From the NCBI GenBank assembly GCA_015039465.1, contig MU130372.1:246210-310209 (forward strand): a DNA stretch of 64,000 nt. The letters are read 5' to 3'. Below, piece by piece: positions 10,267-20,643 of the stretch (positions within the stretch are counted from its first letter, which is position 1; every line of letters starts with the position of its first letter). This stretch comes from Phlegmacium glaucopus. Taxonomy: Eukaryota; Basidiomycota; Agaricomycetes; Agaricales; Cortinariaceae. The position numbers were made by a program, and so were the translations under genes. The notes below the pieces were generated by a model. The model was given only the letters and a program-made list of their open reading frames with translations, was not told the origin of the DNA and searched no databases.

Positions 10267-11389
10267 ATACATCAGCAACGGGTTAGTACCTGACTTTTTT
10301 TGTGGGCGTGCCGCACATTCTGAGTGTCCACCCGTTCATCAGGTTCGCGTGGCCCAACCAAGAACTTGATCTTCATCATGATAGAGGCGTTATTCGACGA
10401 AAATATCCAGCATCCAACACATGTTAATATTTACCTGGGTTTCGACATAGTCAGAGTCTTACCAAGGAGGTCGTACTCGCCTCAATTGATGCTAGTTCGA
10501 CTACCCCTACTTAGGATTGGACCAATGAACTGGATGGTGACCACGGTGTCGATTTCGTCATCATCAGCTTCTTCGTTATCTTCGTCATCTTCTACAACTC
10601 CAACAGCGACTACTTTATCCACTGCAAGATTTCCTTTACTTCCTTCGCCAACATCTTCTACACCAACTACTATAGATACGGGTTACAAAGAGTCCAAGAG
10701 TCCAAGCGGTCACTACAACCATCAACTATCACTTCGTCACAACAACTACGGCCTCTTTCTTTTATATCTGCTTATACACCAAGGGATAGCAAAACCAATA
10801 GTCAGCCCCAATCTGGCCTCTCTAAATGGAAACCCAAGCTTAAATCCACGGCAAAGACAACATTCAACTTCAAATTCCAACTTGAATGTGACCCAGGGTT
10901 AGATGCCTTCGCCACGTAATTCTCCACCGCCTGACTTTTTTTGTCGGATGATGATCCGTTTGCGAATTTGACCGGAGGAACCATTGGGTTTGGAGGTGGA
11001 GGCGAAGTCGGTACGCAGTTGAGTTTGGCTTCAGGCAAGGTGAATAGGAGTGGACTGGGAGACATGAAAGCACCTCGTTCGCCTTTGGTAAACGACGATC
11101 ATGAGCATGAACATGAACTTGACGAAAGGGCTGGATGCTGGATTGGCAATAGGTACGCGTTGTTTTCCGTTTCGACTCTCTTTGTAATTACCTTCTTTAT
11201 TCTAGGTTCAACCGTGGCTTCAGATTCAAATACCACTCTGATTGCAGTACTGTCACCTCCAACGACTCCTTAATTCTACCTCGGGATCTCGGTCAAATCA
11301 ACGTTCAAGATCAGACAAAAAATCGGAACTTACTGTCGTATTTGTGCATCAATCTTCCTACGCCGTTCAGCCTCCTTCTCTAACAATAC
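10267..11389 (+). other. possible gene remnants, unrecognised
   Basis: Plus-strand frames 10324-10902 (Ser/Thr-rich) and 10941-11273 (DDDPFANLTGGTIGFGGGGE) have codon texture, but no family is recognised and no start or splice structure is convincing. They lie directly upstream of the pob3 relic but do not match the Pob3 N-terminus, which seems to be missing. Confidence 0.25.
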
Positions 11390-12955
11390 TTTCCATGCTG
11401 CATCTTTGATCGGACATTCCACGATACGATTAAAGCAAACCCTGGATTCGTCAGATGGAGATTTGATTCTGAGCTTCGAGGTGTTGGTGTTGACGCCCCG
11501 AGGACGGTATGATATGGACATGTTCCTAGATTTCTTGATATTGGGAGGGAAAACCTACGATTGCAAAGTCCTTTGTCAATCCTTTGCCTCGCTCTTGCCG
11601 TTACCCCAGGGATCAGCATGTTCTATTCGTCGTACGTTTTGTGTTTCAAATCTCTCGCAAACATCAACTAACCGTTGAAATCCAGTTCGGTTTGAGCACG
11701 CCCATCCGACAGAATCAGACCTTATCAATATCTGGTGGTGCAGTTCACGCAGGAAGAGGAGAACACCGCAGAGCGAGTAAGTGGTTATGAGGATACAGAG
11801 AGAAATGGTCGATCTGATTTACTTCAGTGAGGACATTGCGAAATACAACAAATCTACGAAGGTTCGATATACGTATTCGTATCCAGTGTTTTCCGGGCTT
11901 TGGTTGGGGAAGAAAATCGTTGGTTCAGCAAGTTTCCAAAGGTTTGTCCGCCTTTAATTAGGTGTAGGAAGTACCTAATACCTCTTTTTCTAGCCGAGAT
12001 GGACACCCAGGTTTCAAAGCCAACCCTCAAGGCAATCTCTTCCTCCTCGAACGTCATATCTTCTTCATCTCCAAACAACCCACTCTGATCGAGATCAACT
12101 ACATCCGCCAGGTGATCTTATCTCGTGCGGGTGCTGGTGACCGCACGAACCTTCGACCTTAATCGTCACCAAGAGTGGTCCAGAACACAATTGTTACATA
12201 TATCAATAGGGATGAATATGAAATAACCGGGACATATTTGAAGGATAACAAAGTGAGGATGAAGAATAAGATGGGTACCGACGCCGATTTATTGCTTGTG
12301 TGGCATGTGCAGTTGCCAGCGACGATGACGATGACGACGTTATGCATAATATCATTAGTTCTGATTCTGATCGCGGAACGCCTGGACAAAAGAAGGTTTC
12401 GAGGGTAGCGAGGAAGATAGTGGGTGTTTCCTTTACTTGATGATCTTTTCTTTCTTAGATCCTGATGTTGCCTTTTCACAGGGCCGTAAAGGCTCTCGCG
12501 CTGATTTTGGATTCCCGAGCGATAGTGATCCAGACTGTTCCGGTGCTAAGACAGCGTCGGACGATAGTGGATATATCGCTTTGACCCGAGATACTAAGAA
12601 AGGGGAAAAGTGCAGATACGTCCTCTGGGGACAAGGTCAAAGGGCCGGCGAAAAAGAAAGGTGCAGCTTCCGTTGCTGGTAGCGATGCGGATGAAATTGA
12701 CAGCAAGGCGAAGGCGAAGCCAAAGCGCGAGTTTAAAGCGAAGAAGGGTTCGGACGACGACGCTATAGATATGGATAAGGATGGAGGCAGACCGAAACCC
12801 AAACCCAAGACATCTGCTTCAGCTGCTAGTTCATCAAGAAACCGAAATCAAGAAGATGAAGGACGATGACCTCGCCCGAAACCCAAACCGATGAAAGAAG
12901 TTGCTGTTGAAGCTGAAGTTGAGCCTCCCAAAAAAGAGGTTAAAGAAGATGGATT
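11390..12955 (+). pseudogene. POB3: pob3-like (SSRP1 family, FACT complex) pseudogene
   Basis: Several Pob3 landmarks appear in order. First comes DLILSFEVLVLTPRGRYDMD (about 11,460-11,520) with the following LGGKTYDCKVLCQS; then HVLFVV and a degraded PIRQNQT segment; then GLWLGKKIVGSASFQ near 11,905, an intron, and GFKANPQGNLFLLERHIFF with QPTLIEINYIRQV near 12,110. After that come ILSRAGAGD, a degraded IVTKSGPEH, and YLKDNKVRMKNKMGTDADLL (about 12,230-12,290). The tail is acidic then Lys/Asp-rich (SDSDPDCSGAKTASDDSG ... KKGSDDDAIDMDKDGG), like fungal Pob3, which has no HMG box. Frame changes are needed at several points (for example near 11,580, 12,170 and 12,605) and the N-terminal domain is missing. 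Pob3 is a histone chaperone subunit acting in transcription and replication and is normally essential, so a functional copy should exist elsewhere. Confidence 0.75.
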
Positions 12956-14047
12956 AATTTTTTGTTTTCGTATCCTTTTTTCTCATCTTTCGACCACGGT
13001 CTGGCGTCAAAAGGAGGAACAGTACCTGCTTTCTGTACTTTCCCTGCGACGTACATTTTCTCATGTTTTAGATCTTACTTCTAACGAGGCCCGGGGGTGC
13101 AATCTTTGTCTTTATACACCGGTTATCTCAAACTCTCTTGGCAGATCTAAAGAATAATAAGAACAACATTTCTCGAAGACAAGCAACATGAATTGAAAGG
13201 TAGTACTTCAAAAGACAAAATAATCAACGCCTTCCAAGATTTAAACTGGATGACTGGCCACCTGCTACCGTTCTGTCCAAGGGTCATTTGGCTACAGTAC
13301 CCGTCCTTTTTTCTGGACGTCTTCTTGACAAATGAGCACTTCTTTCACTGTTTTCCAAAAGGCTTGTACAATGGTTTGATTCATGATTGAGGAACGGACG
13401 AAAATTACATGGTGTTGTTTGTCTGCTGAAGGATACTGATAACATATCCGGCAGGGTGAAAAGGTACAAGTTGAATAGTGGAAGAATGTAGATCTGCGAA
13501 CATAATGGGTGACTTCCTGTACCGCTTGGACGCGACAGTGAAGTGGCACTGGGTAGAGGACGATGTTCATTCTTCAGAAGCAGATTAACATTTTTCAGAC
13601 GTGTTTAAGTTGGTGACAATCAACGAACAAAGTTCTGGAGCAAGGGCAATACAAGCAACCATACACTTGAGGATTGGTCGGAGGACTTAGAAACTTACCT
13701 AAGGAAGACCTTACAAGTGCCGGCTCTCGGCTTGGACAAGTTGGTTCGTCCTTGCATCTGCGATGCCCATTCCACCCTCATTTGGGCTCTATCGAATTTA
13801 TTTGATGCTAGCCTGAGAAGATCACGCAGTAGAAAGGAAGAGATTTGGAACGGGTCATGCTTCGGCAATGACCCGTGGCTGATGGGCCACACAAAGCCAA
13901 TTCATATGCAAGGCACAGATTCATATGCAAGGCACTGTAACGAATTTGGAGAGAATTGGATCGTATGCGGAGTAACCGGAGTAAACAACGCTCGCACTTA
14001 TGATCAAGAGCGTCTGTCTTCTTATCCCTCTTGACCCATCGAGTACC
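12956..14047. other. spacer upstream of the NLR gene
   Basis: Only short frames on both strands, none recognised. The last few hundred bases are the presumed promoter of the gene starting at 14,048. Two near-identical words at 13,901-13,935 (TTCATATGCAAGGCAC) form a short direct repeat. Confidence 0.4.
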
Positions 14048-17000
14048 ATGAAGCGCATTTTCAAGAAAGACAAATCCAAGAAACCAAAGTATCCACCTGT
14101 GAACATCACCGATGCTCGCGATTCAAGCTCTCAACCAGTACCTTCGACATCGATGGCAATCATAACTAACAACGCTAATCCCATGCCATTCGTCCCCGCT
14201 AGTGCTGCGACTGCGAGTCTTGAAGTTATTCAAGCCACTGGTCTTAACGTTACTGTGAGTTCTCAACCTGGCCTAGCACATCGATAATAATTGTCACCTT
14301 TACGCAAATTTAAATCGTCAATTAGACTGGCCATGAACGCCAGCTCTCCGCCTTGGTTTCCGCTTTGGCAACCAATGATCGTGCTCTTGTATCACGTCTG
14401 GAAGACTCCCTACCTGATAGCATACCGAAAGCTAACTTGGGATCTACGGAATCAGAAAAAAATGCCTCCGTGAGTTGCTCACACCCAACGACCCTTCTCG
14501 GCTATTCCTGATGATCAACAGACTCAGCCGTCTGGCTCGGGTTTCTTTGCGAATGCCCAGAATGTACTCATCACTGGGGGGACCTTTGTAAGTCTTTTTC
14601 GTGTACTATGTACATGATTTACCAATAATTGTACGTAGGTTAATATTCTCCCCGCCGGTCCTGGTGAAGGGCAGGCGAAGATCCCCGTACCTCAGAAACC
14701 AAACTCCAGTTCATTCTTTACTGGACGAACAGCTGTACTTGACAAGCTCAGAAATGTTTTTGTTCATCGTGCTGGTAGTGGACTGATGTCGAGGCGCTCT
14801 TGTCTCCTCTGGGGATTAGGAGGAATTGGAAAGACACAGATCTGTCTCAAGTTCACAGAAGAAATGTCTGACAAGTAAGTGCCTTCACTCATTCACAACA
14901 CTGGCTTCATTTCTTGCTCTAGTTTTTCACATGTTTTCTGGATTGATGCCTCCTCTGTTGAGAGTATCACAATGTCTCTCAAGGGGATATCTAGTATTCC
15001 TGCTGCCCAAGCTTCTAGCATGGATGACCCAGTTCAGTCTACTCTCAAATGGATATCTTCTATCCAGGAGGAATGGTTGATTGTGTTTGATAATGCTGAT
15101 GATCCTCCTCCAGAGGTGGTGGCCAAGTTCATTCCTCCAGGTAACAGAGGTAATATTCTGATTACCAGTAGAAACAGATCCATGGGAAGGGTCACATCAT
15201 TTAAGAACATGATTGAGATCTGTGAAATGGAGGAAGCAGATGCTATAATGCTGCTCCTCAAGGCTAGCTATTTGGATCTGGATCCATTAGCTGAGCATTT
15301 GGATGCTGCTAAAAATATTGTTGTTGAACTTGGCTGTATCCCTCTTGCTGTTGAGCATGCTGGTGCTTATATTGAAGCTGGGAATTGTGATATCAACAGA
15401 TATTTGAGACAATTTTCCTTGCATCGTCAGGCTCTTTTGTCAGATGCTACATTCACAGGAGCATCAGATTATAATGAGACAGTGTATGGGACTTGGGATC
15501 TATCTTTCAAAAAAATAGAAAAGAGAGCCAGTGGAATATCTAGTGTTGGAAATGCACAAGCAGCCCAGGCTGCAATTCTAATTCTTCAGATATGTGCTTT
15601 CTATCATCATAGCAATATTTCTAGAGACATATTCAGGTCTGCTGCTGAGGGGTCCAAGAAATATATTGTTGATAGTGAAGTAGCTGAAAAGTTACCCAAG
15701 GCAATCACTTTATTGGATCATACTCTACTTGCCTTGGACAGTGATGGTCAATGGGATGACTTTATCTTTGGACAGGGGATTGGTGTCCTTCTCTCTTTCT
15801 CCTTGATGAAAAGAGGACAAACATCTGAAATGTTGTCTGTTCATCCTTTGGTACACTGCTGGAGTCGTGAGCGAATGGTGAAATCTGAGCAGCAAAGAGT
15901 ATGTGAAGTGGGAGGCATAATCTTGTCCTGTGCAATTCCTTTTGGAATTACAAGTCAGGAATATGCATTGCGACGGATGATGTTTCCACATATCAAGGCA
16001 AATGAGTTATATGGAAACCAGATAGGACATATTAAATATTATGATGATAAATGGAACAATTTTGACCTGGTAATGAAGGAGAATGGAGACTGGAATGGTT
16101 CAAGGCAGTTGCAGATTCAAATCATGGAGATGAGGAAGAAAGTGCTTGGTGAAGAGCATCCAAGTACCCTCACAGGCATGGGAAATCTAGCAAACACATA
16201 CCGTATTCAAGGAAGATGGAATGAGGCAGAGAAACTAGAGGTTAAAGTCATGGACATGAAGAAGAAAGTGCTTGGTACAGAACATTCAAGCATACTCATA
16301 ACCATGGACAATCTGGCAAAGACATACAATAAACAGGGAAGGTGGAATGAGGCAGAGCAGCTAGGTGTTCAAGCCTTGGACATATGGAAGAAGGTGCATG
16401 GTGCAGAACATCCAGACACCCTCATAAGCATGGGGGGTCTAGCAAGCACATACAGTAATCAAGGAAGGTGGAATGAGGCAGAGCAGCTGCAGGTTCAAGT
16501 TGTGGACATAAGGAAGAAAGTGCTTGGTGCAGAACATCCAGACACCCTTATAAGCATGGGAAGTCTAGCAAGCACATACTGTGATCAAGGAAGATGGAAT
16601 AAGGCAGAGCAGTTGCAGATTCAAGTCATGGACCTGAAGAAGAAAGTGCTTGGTGCAGAACATCAAGACACCCTTATAACCATGGACAGTCTATCAAAGA
16701 CATATTGTAAACAGGGAAAGTGGAATGAGGCAGAGCAGCTGGGTATTCAAGCCTTGGACATATGGAAGAAAGTGCTTGGTCCAGAACATCCAGACACCCT
16801 CATAAGCATGGCAATTCTAGCAAGTACATACTGCAATCAAGGAAGCTGGAATGAGGCAGAGAAGCTAGAGGCTCAAGTCATGGACATAAGGAAGAAAGTG
16901 CTTGGTGCTGAACATCCAAGCACCCTCATGGGAATGGGAAATCTAGCAGACACATACCGTAATCAAGGAAGATGGAATGAGGCAGAGGAGCTGGAGATTC

Positions 17001-18251
17001 AAGTTTTGGACATAAGGAAGAAAGTGCTTGGTCCAGAACATTCAGGCACCCTCATAACCATGGATAATTTAGCAAAGACATATAATAAACAGGGAAAGTG
17101 GAATGAGGCAGAGCAGCTGGGTGTTCAAGCCTTGGACATCTGGAAGAAGGTGCTTGGTCCAGAACATTCAGACACCCTCATAAGCATGGGAGGTCTAGCA
17201 ACTACATACTGCAATCAAGGAAGATGGAATGAGGCTGAGAAGCTAGAGGTTCATGTCATGAACATTAGGAAGAAAGTGTTTGGTGCAGAACATCCAAGCA
17301 CCATCATGGGCATGGGAAATTTAGCAGACACATACTATAATCAAGGAAGATGGAATGAGGCAGAGGAGCTCCAGGTTCAAATCATGGATATGAGGAAGAA
17401 AGTGCTTGGTCCAGAACATTCAAGGACCCTCATAACGATGGATAATCTAGCAAAGACATATAATAAACAGGGAAGATGGAATGAGGCAGAGCAGCTGGGT
17501 GTTCAAGCCTTGGACATCTGGAAGAAGGTGCTTGGTCCAGAACATTCAGACACCCTCATAAGCATGGGAGGTCTAGCAAGGACATACTGCAATCAAGGAA
17601 GATGGAATGAGGCTGAGAAGCTAGAGGTTCAAGTCATAGACATTAGGAAGGAAACTGTTTGGTGCAGAACATCAAAGTGTCATCATGGGCATGGGAAATC
17701 TAGCAGACACATACTATAATCAGGGAAGATGGAGTGATGCAGAGGAGCTCCAGGTTCAAGTCATGGACATGAGAAAGAAAGTGCTTGGTCCAGAACATTC
17801 AGGCACCCTCATAACCATGGACCATCTAGCAAGGACATACAATAAACAGGGAAGGTGGAATGAGGCAGAGCAGCTGGGTGTTCAAGTCATGGACATGAGG
17901 AAGAAAGTACTTGGTGCAGAACATCCAGACACTCTTATTAGCATGGACAATCTAGCAAGCATATACCATAATCAAGGAAGATTGAATGAGGCAGAGCAGC
18001 TAGGTGTTCAAGTCATGGACATGAGGAAGAAAGTGCTTGGTGCAGAACATCCAGACACCCTGATAAGCATGGACAATCTAGCAAGCATATACCATAATCA
18101 AGGAAGATTGAATGAGGCAGAGCAGCTGGGGGTTCAGGTCATGGACATGAAGAAGAAAGTGTTTGGTGCAGAACATCCAAGCACCCTCATAAGCATGGAT
18201 AATCTAGCAAAGACACACCATGATCAGGGAAGGTTGAACAAGGCAGAGTAA
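14048..18251 (+). pseudogene. NLR-like STAND NTPase with 17-18 TPRs, one frameshift
   Basis: Five exons fit: 14048-14254, 14326-14469, 14522-14587, 14639-14874 and 14923-18251. The N-terminus is basic (MKRIFKKDKSKKPK), then SGFFANAQNVLITGGTF, a motif common before fungal NACHT/NB-ARC domains. The NTPase shows FFTGRTAVLDKL, Walker A GLGGIGKTQ, Walker B WLIVFDNADD, and GNILITSRNR. A helical region follows (CIPLAVEHAGAYIEAG). From about 16,070 there are 17-18 kinesin-light-chain-type TPRs of 42 residues. One extra base at about 17,650-17,657 (AGGAAGGAAACTG) breaks the frame in repeat 13; without it the gene would encode about 1,326 residues. Such proteins are thought to be cytosolic sensors in fungal self/non-self recognition and immunity; that role is inferred from family. 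The indel may be real, polymorphic or a base-calling error in a repeat. The stop and 3' flank match the paralogue at 1-665. Confidence 0.85.
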
Positions 18252-18318
18252 TTGGAGCTTGAATTCATGAACATAAGGACAGTAATAAATATTAATAGCT
18301 GAATATAGTGATAAATTT

Positions 18319-18923
18319 TAGGGTTACCAAAGTTCAGTTCAGTTCAGTTCTTCACCTCCTCAGCCTCAACTGAACTGAACTGTTTGCATATGGTCCTGAA
18401 CTGAACTGAACCATTTAAGAACTGGTTCGAACTGAACTGAACTGAAGAACCATTATAAAATCTGAAATTTTACCCTTTTCTGAAAATTTATTGTACAAAG
18501 ACCTTCCTTAGCCCTTAGCCACTTGATTTCCACTCATATATGATCTCAGAACTCCTTTAGAACACAGAAAACCATTGATTTATAATTTCTTTCCTAAATA
18601 GGCAGTACTAATCTATGCTGACATAATAACATCACATACCAAGTCTGGCCATTACCTCCTTCCTTAGCCATTATTTCATGCTAAAAAGGACTGCCAGTGA
18701 TCATAAATTACTGAAGGATCACTTTCCAGAAAATGTTAAGTCAAAAGAAGAGAATTGCCTGGCCTTCTAGGACCTAACGGTTCAGCAGTTCAGTTCAGTT
18801 TGAACTGCATGAACCATAAATCTCTAAATGCCTGAACCTGAACTGAACTGAACTGAATTATCAGTGCAGTTCAGTTCAGTTCAGGTTCATGAGTCAGTTC
18901 TGAACTGAACTTTGGTAACCCTA
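18319..18923. mobile_element. hAT-type MITE inserted behind the TPR gene
   Basis: Termini TAGGGTTACCAAAGTTCAG and CTGAACTTTGGTAACCCTA are inverse complements. GTGATAAA (18308-18315, three T's before the element) and GTGATAAT (18924-18931) flank it. The paralogous 3' flank at 719-726 carries a single GTGATAAG and no insert, so the insertion is proven by an empty site. The interior is made of GTTCA/TGAAC words in both orientations. Confidence 0.85.
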
Positions 18924-18931
18924 GTGATAAT

Positions 18932-19280
18932 CAAAGTATTGCATGGAAATCAACTGATCCATATCTCAGAAAATAGTTGTCCAATTGTCAATGTACAAAC
19001 ATATTTGTAGTTTACTTCAAAACTTCAAACATATTTTAAAAGAAGAAATTACTTTTTAACCTTCTGTGGAGAATCTCAAGTCACCCTTAGTAAGTGTCAG
19101 CCTCATAAGAAAGTGATAGACTAGATATAAAGTTGTGGATTACATCATCACAGTACAGAGTCTCATGTTATTATTCAGCCCTCTATGCACATCACACATT
19201 CACATATCACTAGTGTTTGAAAGTCCAGGCATATAGCTGCTTGTGGCCATTTGTGACTAGTGTTGTCTTGGCCAGCTTCT
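18932..19280. other. duplicated 3' flank, no gene
   Basis: The first 150 bases match about 740-890 beyond the other TPR gene. No coding frame is supported. Confidence 0.5.
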
Positions 19281-19288
19281 GGTATATT

Positions 19289-19563
19289 TAGTGATGCCGT
19301 AGTCTGGTTCTGAACTTTTGAGAACTGGACCGAAGTTTGGTTCAAAGTTCAGGGTATGGCTGAACCAAACCTGTTTTGAGGTTCAACGAGGCATAATTTG
19401 CCCAAACACTTGCCTAATATGGTAATTAGTTTGGTTCAGAACTGAGAACTGGACCAGAACCAGGTTCAAGGTTCAGGCAATTGCCTGAACCGGACCAATA
19501 GTTTGGTTCAGGGTTTGCCAAAAATGGCAGAGAACTGGACTGAACTGGACTTCAGCATCACTA
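19289..19563. mobile_element. hAT-type MITE, 275 bp, perfect 8-bp target duplication
   Basis: The element begins TAGTGATGCC and ends AGCATCACTA. Both sides carry GGTATATT (19281-19288 and 19564-19571), a perfect 8-bp target duplication. The interior has GGTTCAG and CTGAACC words like the copy at 1,398. It is the smallest intact member in the window. Confidence 0.9.
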
Positions 19564-19571
19564 GGTATATT

Positions 19572-19940
19572 GCAGCTTTTTTCTCTTGCACATGTAACAT
19601 TTTATGCATCACTATGCACAGAGGTTCATAATTAATCCCCAACATATACCTTTCAATATATATATATATATCCAAATCCATGATGCCAATCCCTTTTTTT
19701 TTTTTTTTGAATCTGTGTTTATTGTCCTTTGTGGCAAGCCATATGGTAGACATACTCTACATGGTAACTATCTAAGGATACTAGCAACCTTTTGAAAGGT
19801 AGTTGCTTCACATAAGCTATGAGCTGTGTGTTGCATGAATTGTAGTGGTGAACCTGCATGAAATAAAACACGTGTATCTGTAATGTTGTAATGTAGATTA
19901 GATTAGGTTAGGTTGCGGCGGTTGTACATTGTTTCTGTTA
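19572..19940. other. spacer and LINE 3' tail
   Basis: Contains a (TA)n run near 19,658-19,671 and a T run near 19,695. The stretch 19,860-19,940 is the 3' untranslated tail of the minus-strand LINE and, on that strand, includes short CTAACCTAATCTAATC-like repeats. No gene. Confidence 0.45.
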
Positions 19941-20486
19941 TTATACATTTGTGTGCATTTCTTCTATGTTATTGAATCTTCCACTTTGACTGACAAACTG
20001 GAATAGATGTGGGAATAACGCTGGCACTGATAGGAGTTTTGCAATATTTCTGGTGTCTCTGCCTGCTGCTTGCACTAGGTTATGTCTGGCATGTGCTGGG
20101 CATTGCATAAGGTAATGCAAAACTGATTCATTGTGTCTGTGACACCCTGCACAAATTGGCAACTCTGCTTTGTGTATTTGATGTAGATATGTGTTTAGTG
20201 CTACATGTCCTGAATGTAGTTGGAATAGTAGACTGGCTTGTTGATGTTGCATACTTTGAGTTTGTTTCACAAATTTGTTGGATGGTAGGTACATACAGAT
20301 CTATTTGTTTCATGCTATTGTGTCTTGGTGATTTACTCCAAAGTTTAGTGGCGTTGTGTTTGACCTTGTCATGATAAGCTTGCCGTGATAAGCTTGCCAA
20401 ACCATGGATTTACTGTGTGGTAAAGTTTTTCTTAGCGGGGCTGGGAGTTTATTGTTTGGACTGGAACTGTGTTTTGCTGCTTCCAT
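19941..20486 (-). mobile_element. LINE C-terminal part, cut off by the Plavaka insertion
   Basis: Minus-strand translation reads EAAKHSSSPNNKLPAPLRKT, then DKVKHNATKLWSKSPRH, SLLFQLHSGHVALNTYLHQI, and a zinc-knuckle pattern C-x2-C-x8-H-x4-C (CAGCHRHNESVLHYLMQC), ending with a stop at 19,941. This is the region after RNase H in fungal Tad1-like non-LTR retrotransposons. A small duplication and frame change sits near 20,385-20,405. Its upstream half is at 26,341-28,190. The two join at AAGGAC-AT-GGAAGC when the 5.85-kb insert is removed. Confidence 0.8.
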
Positions 20487-20643
20487 CAGGAAAACAACTT
20501 TTGGCCATAGGTGGCCGATATATGTAGGAATTTGTAGGTCAAATTGGTCTTTATAGGTATTGGTAGGCAGAAGCGTACATACAGCATACTATGGACTGCT
20601 TCAATTCATAAAAAAATACAACTAAGATCATATAAATGTGCTA

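Noticed and set aside
11330..11521. Minus-strand frame with KDAAWKVLLEKEAERRRKID
   Set aside because: It is antisense to the pob3 match LTPRGRYDMD, which is much stronger; only kept in mind as a possible overlapping remnant.
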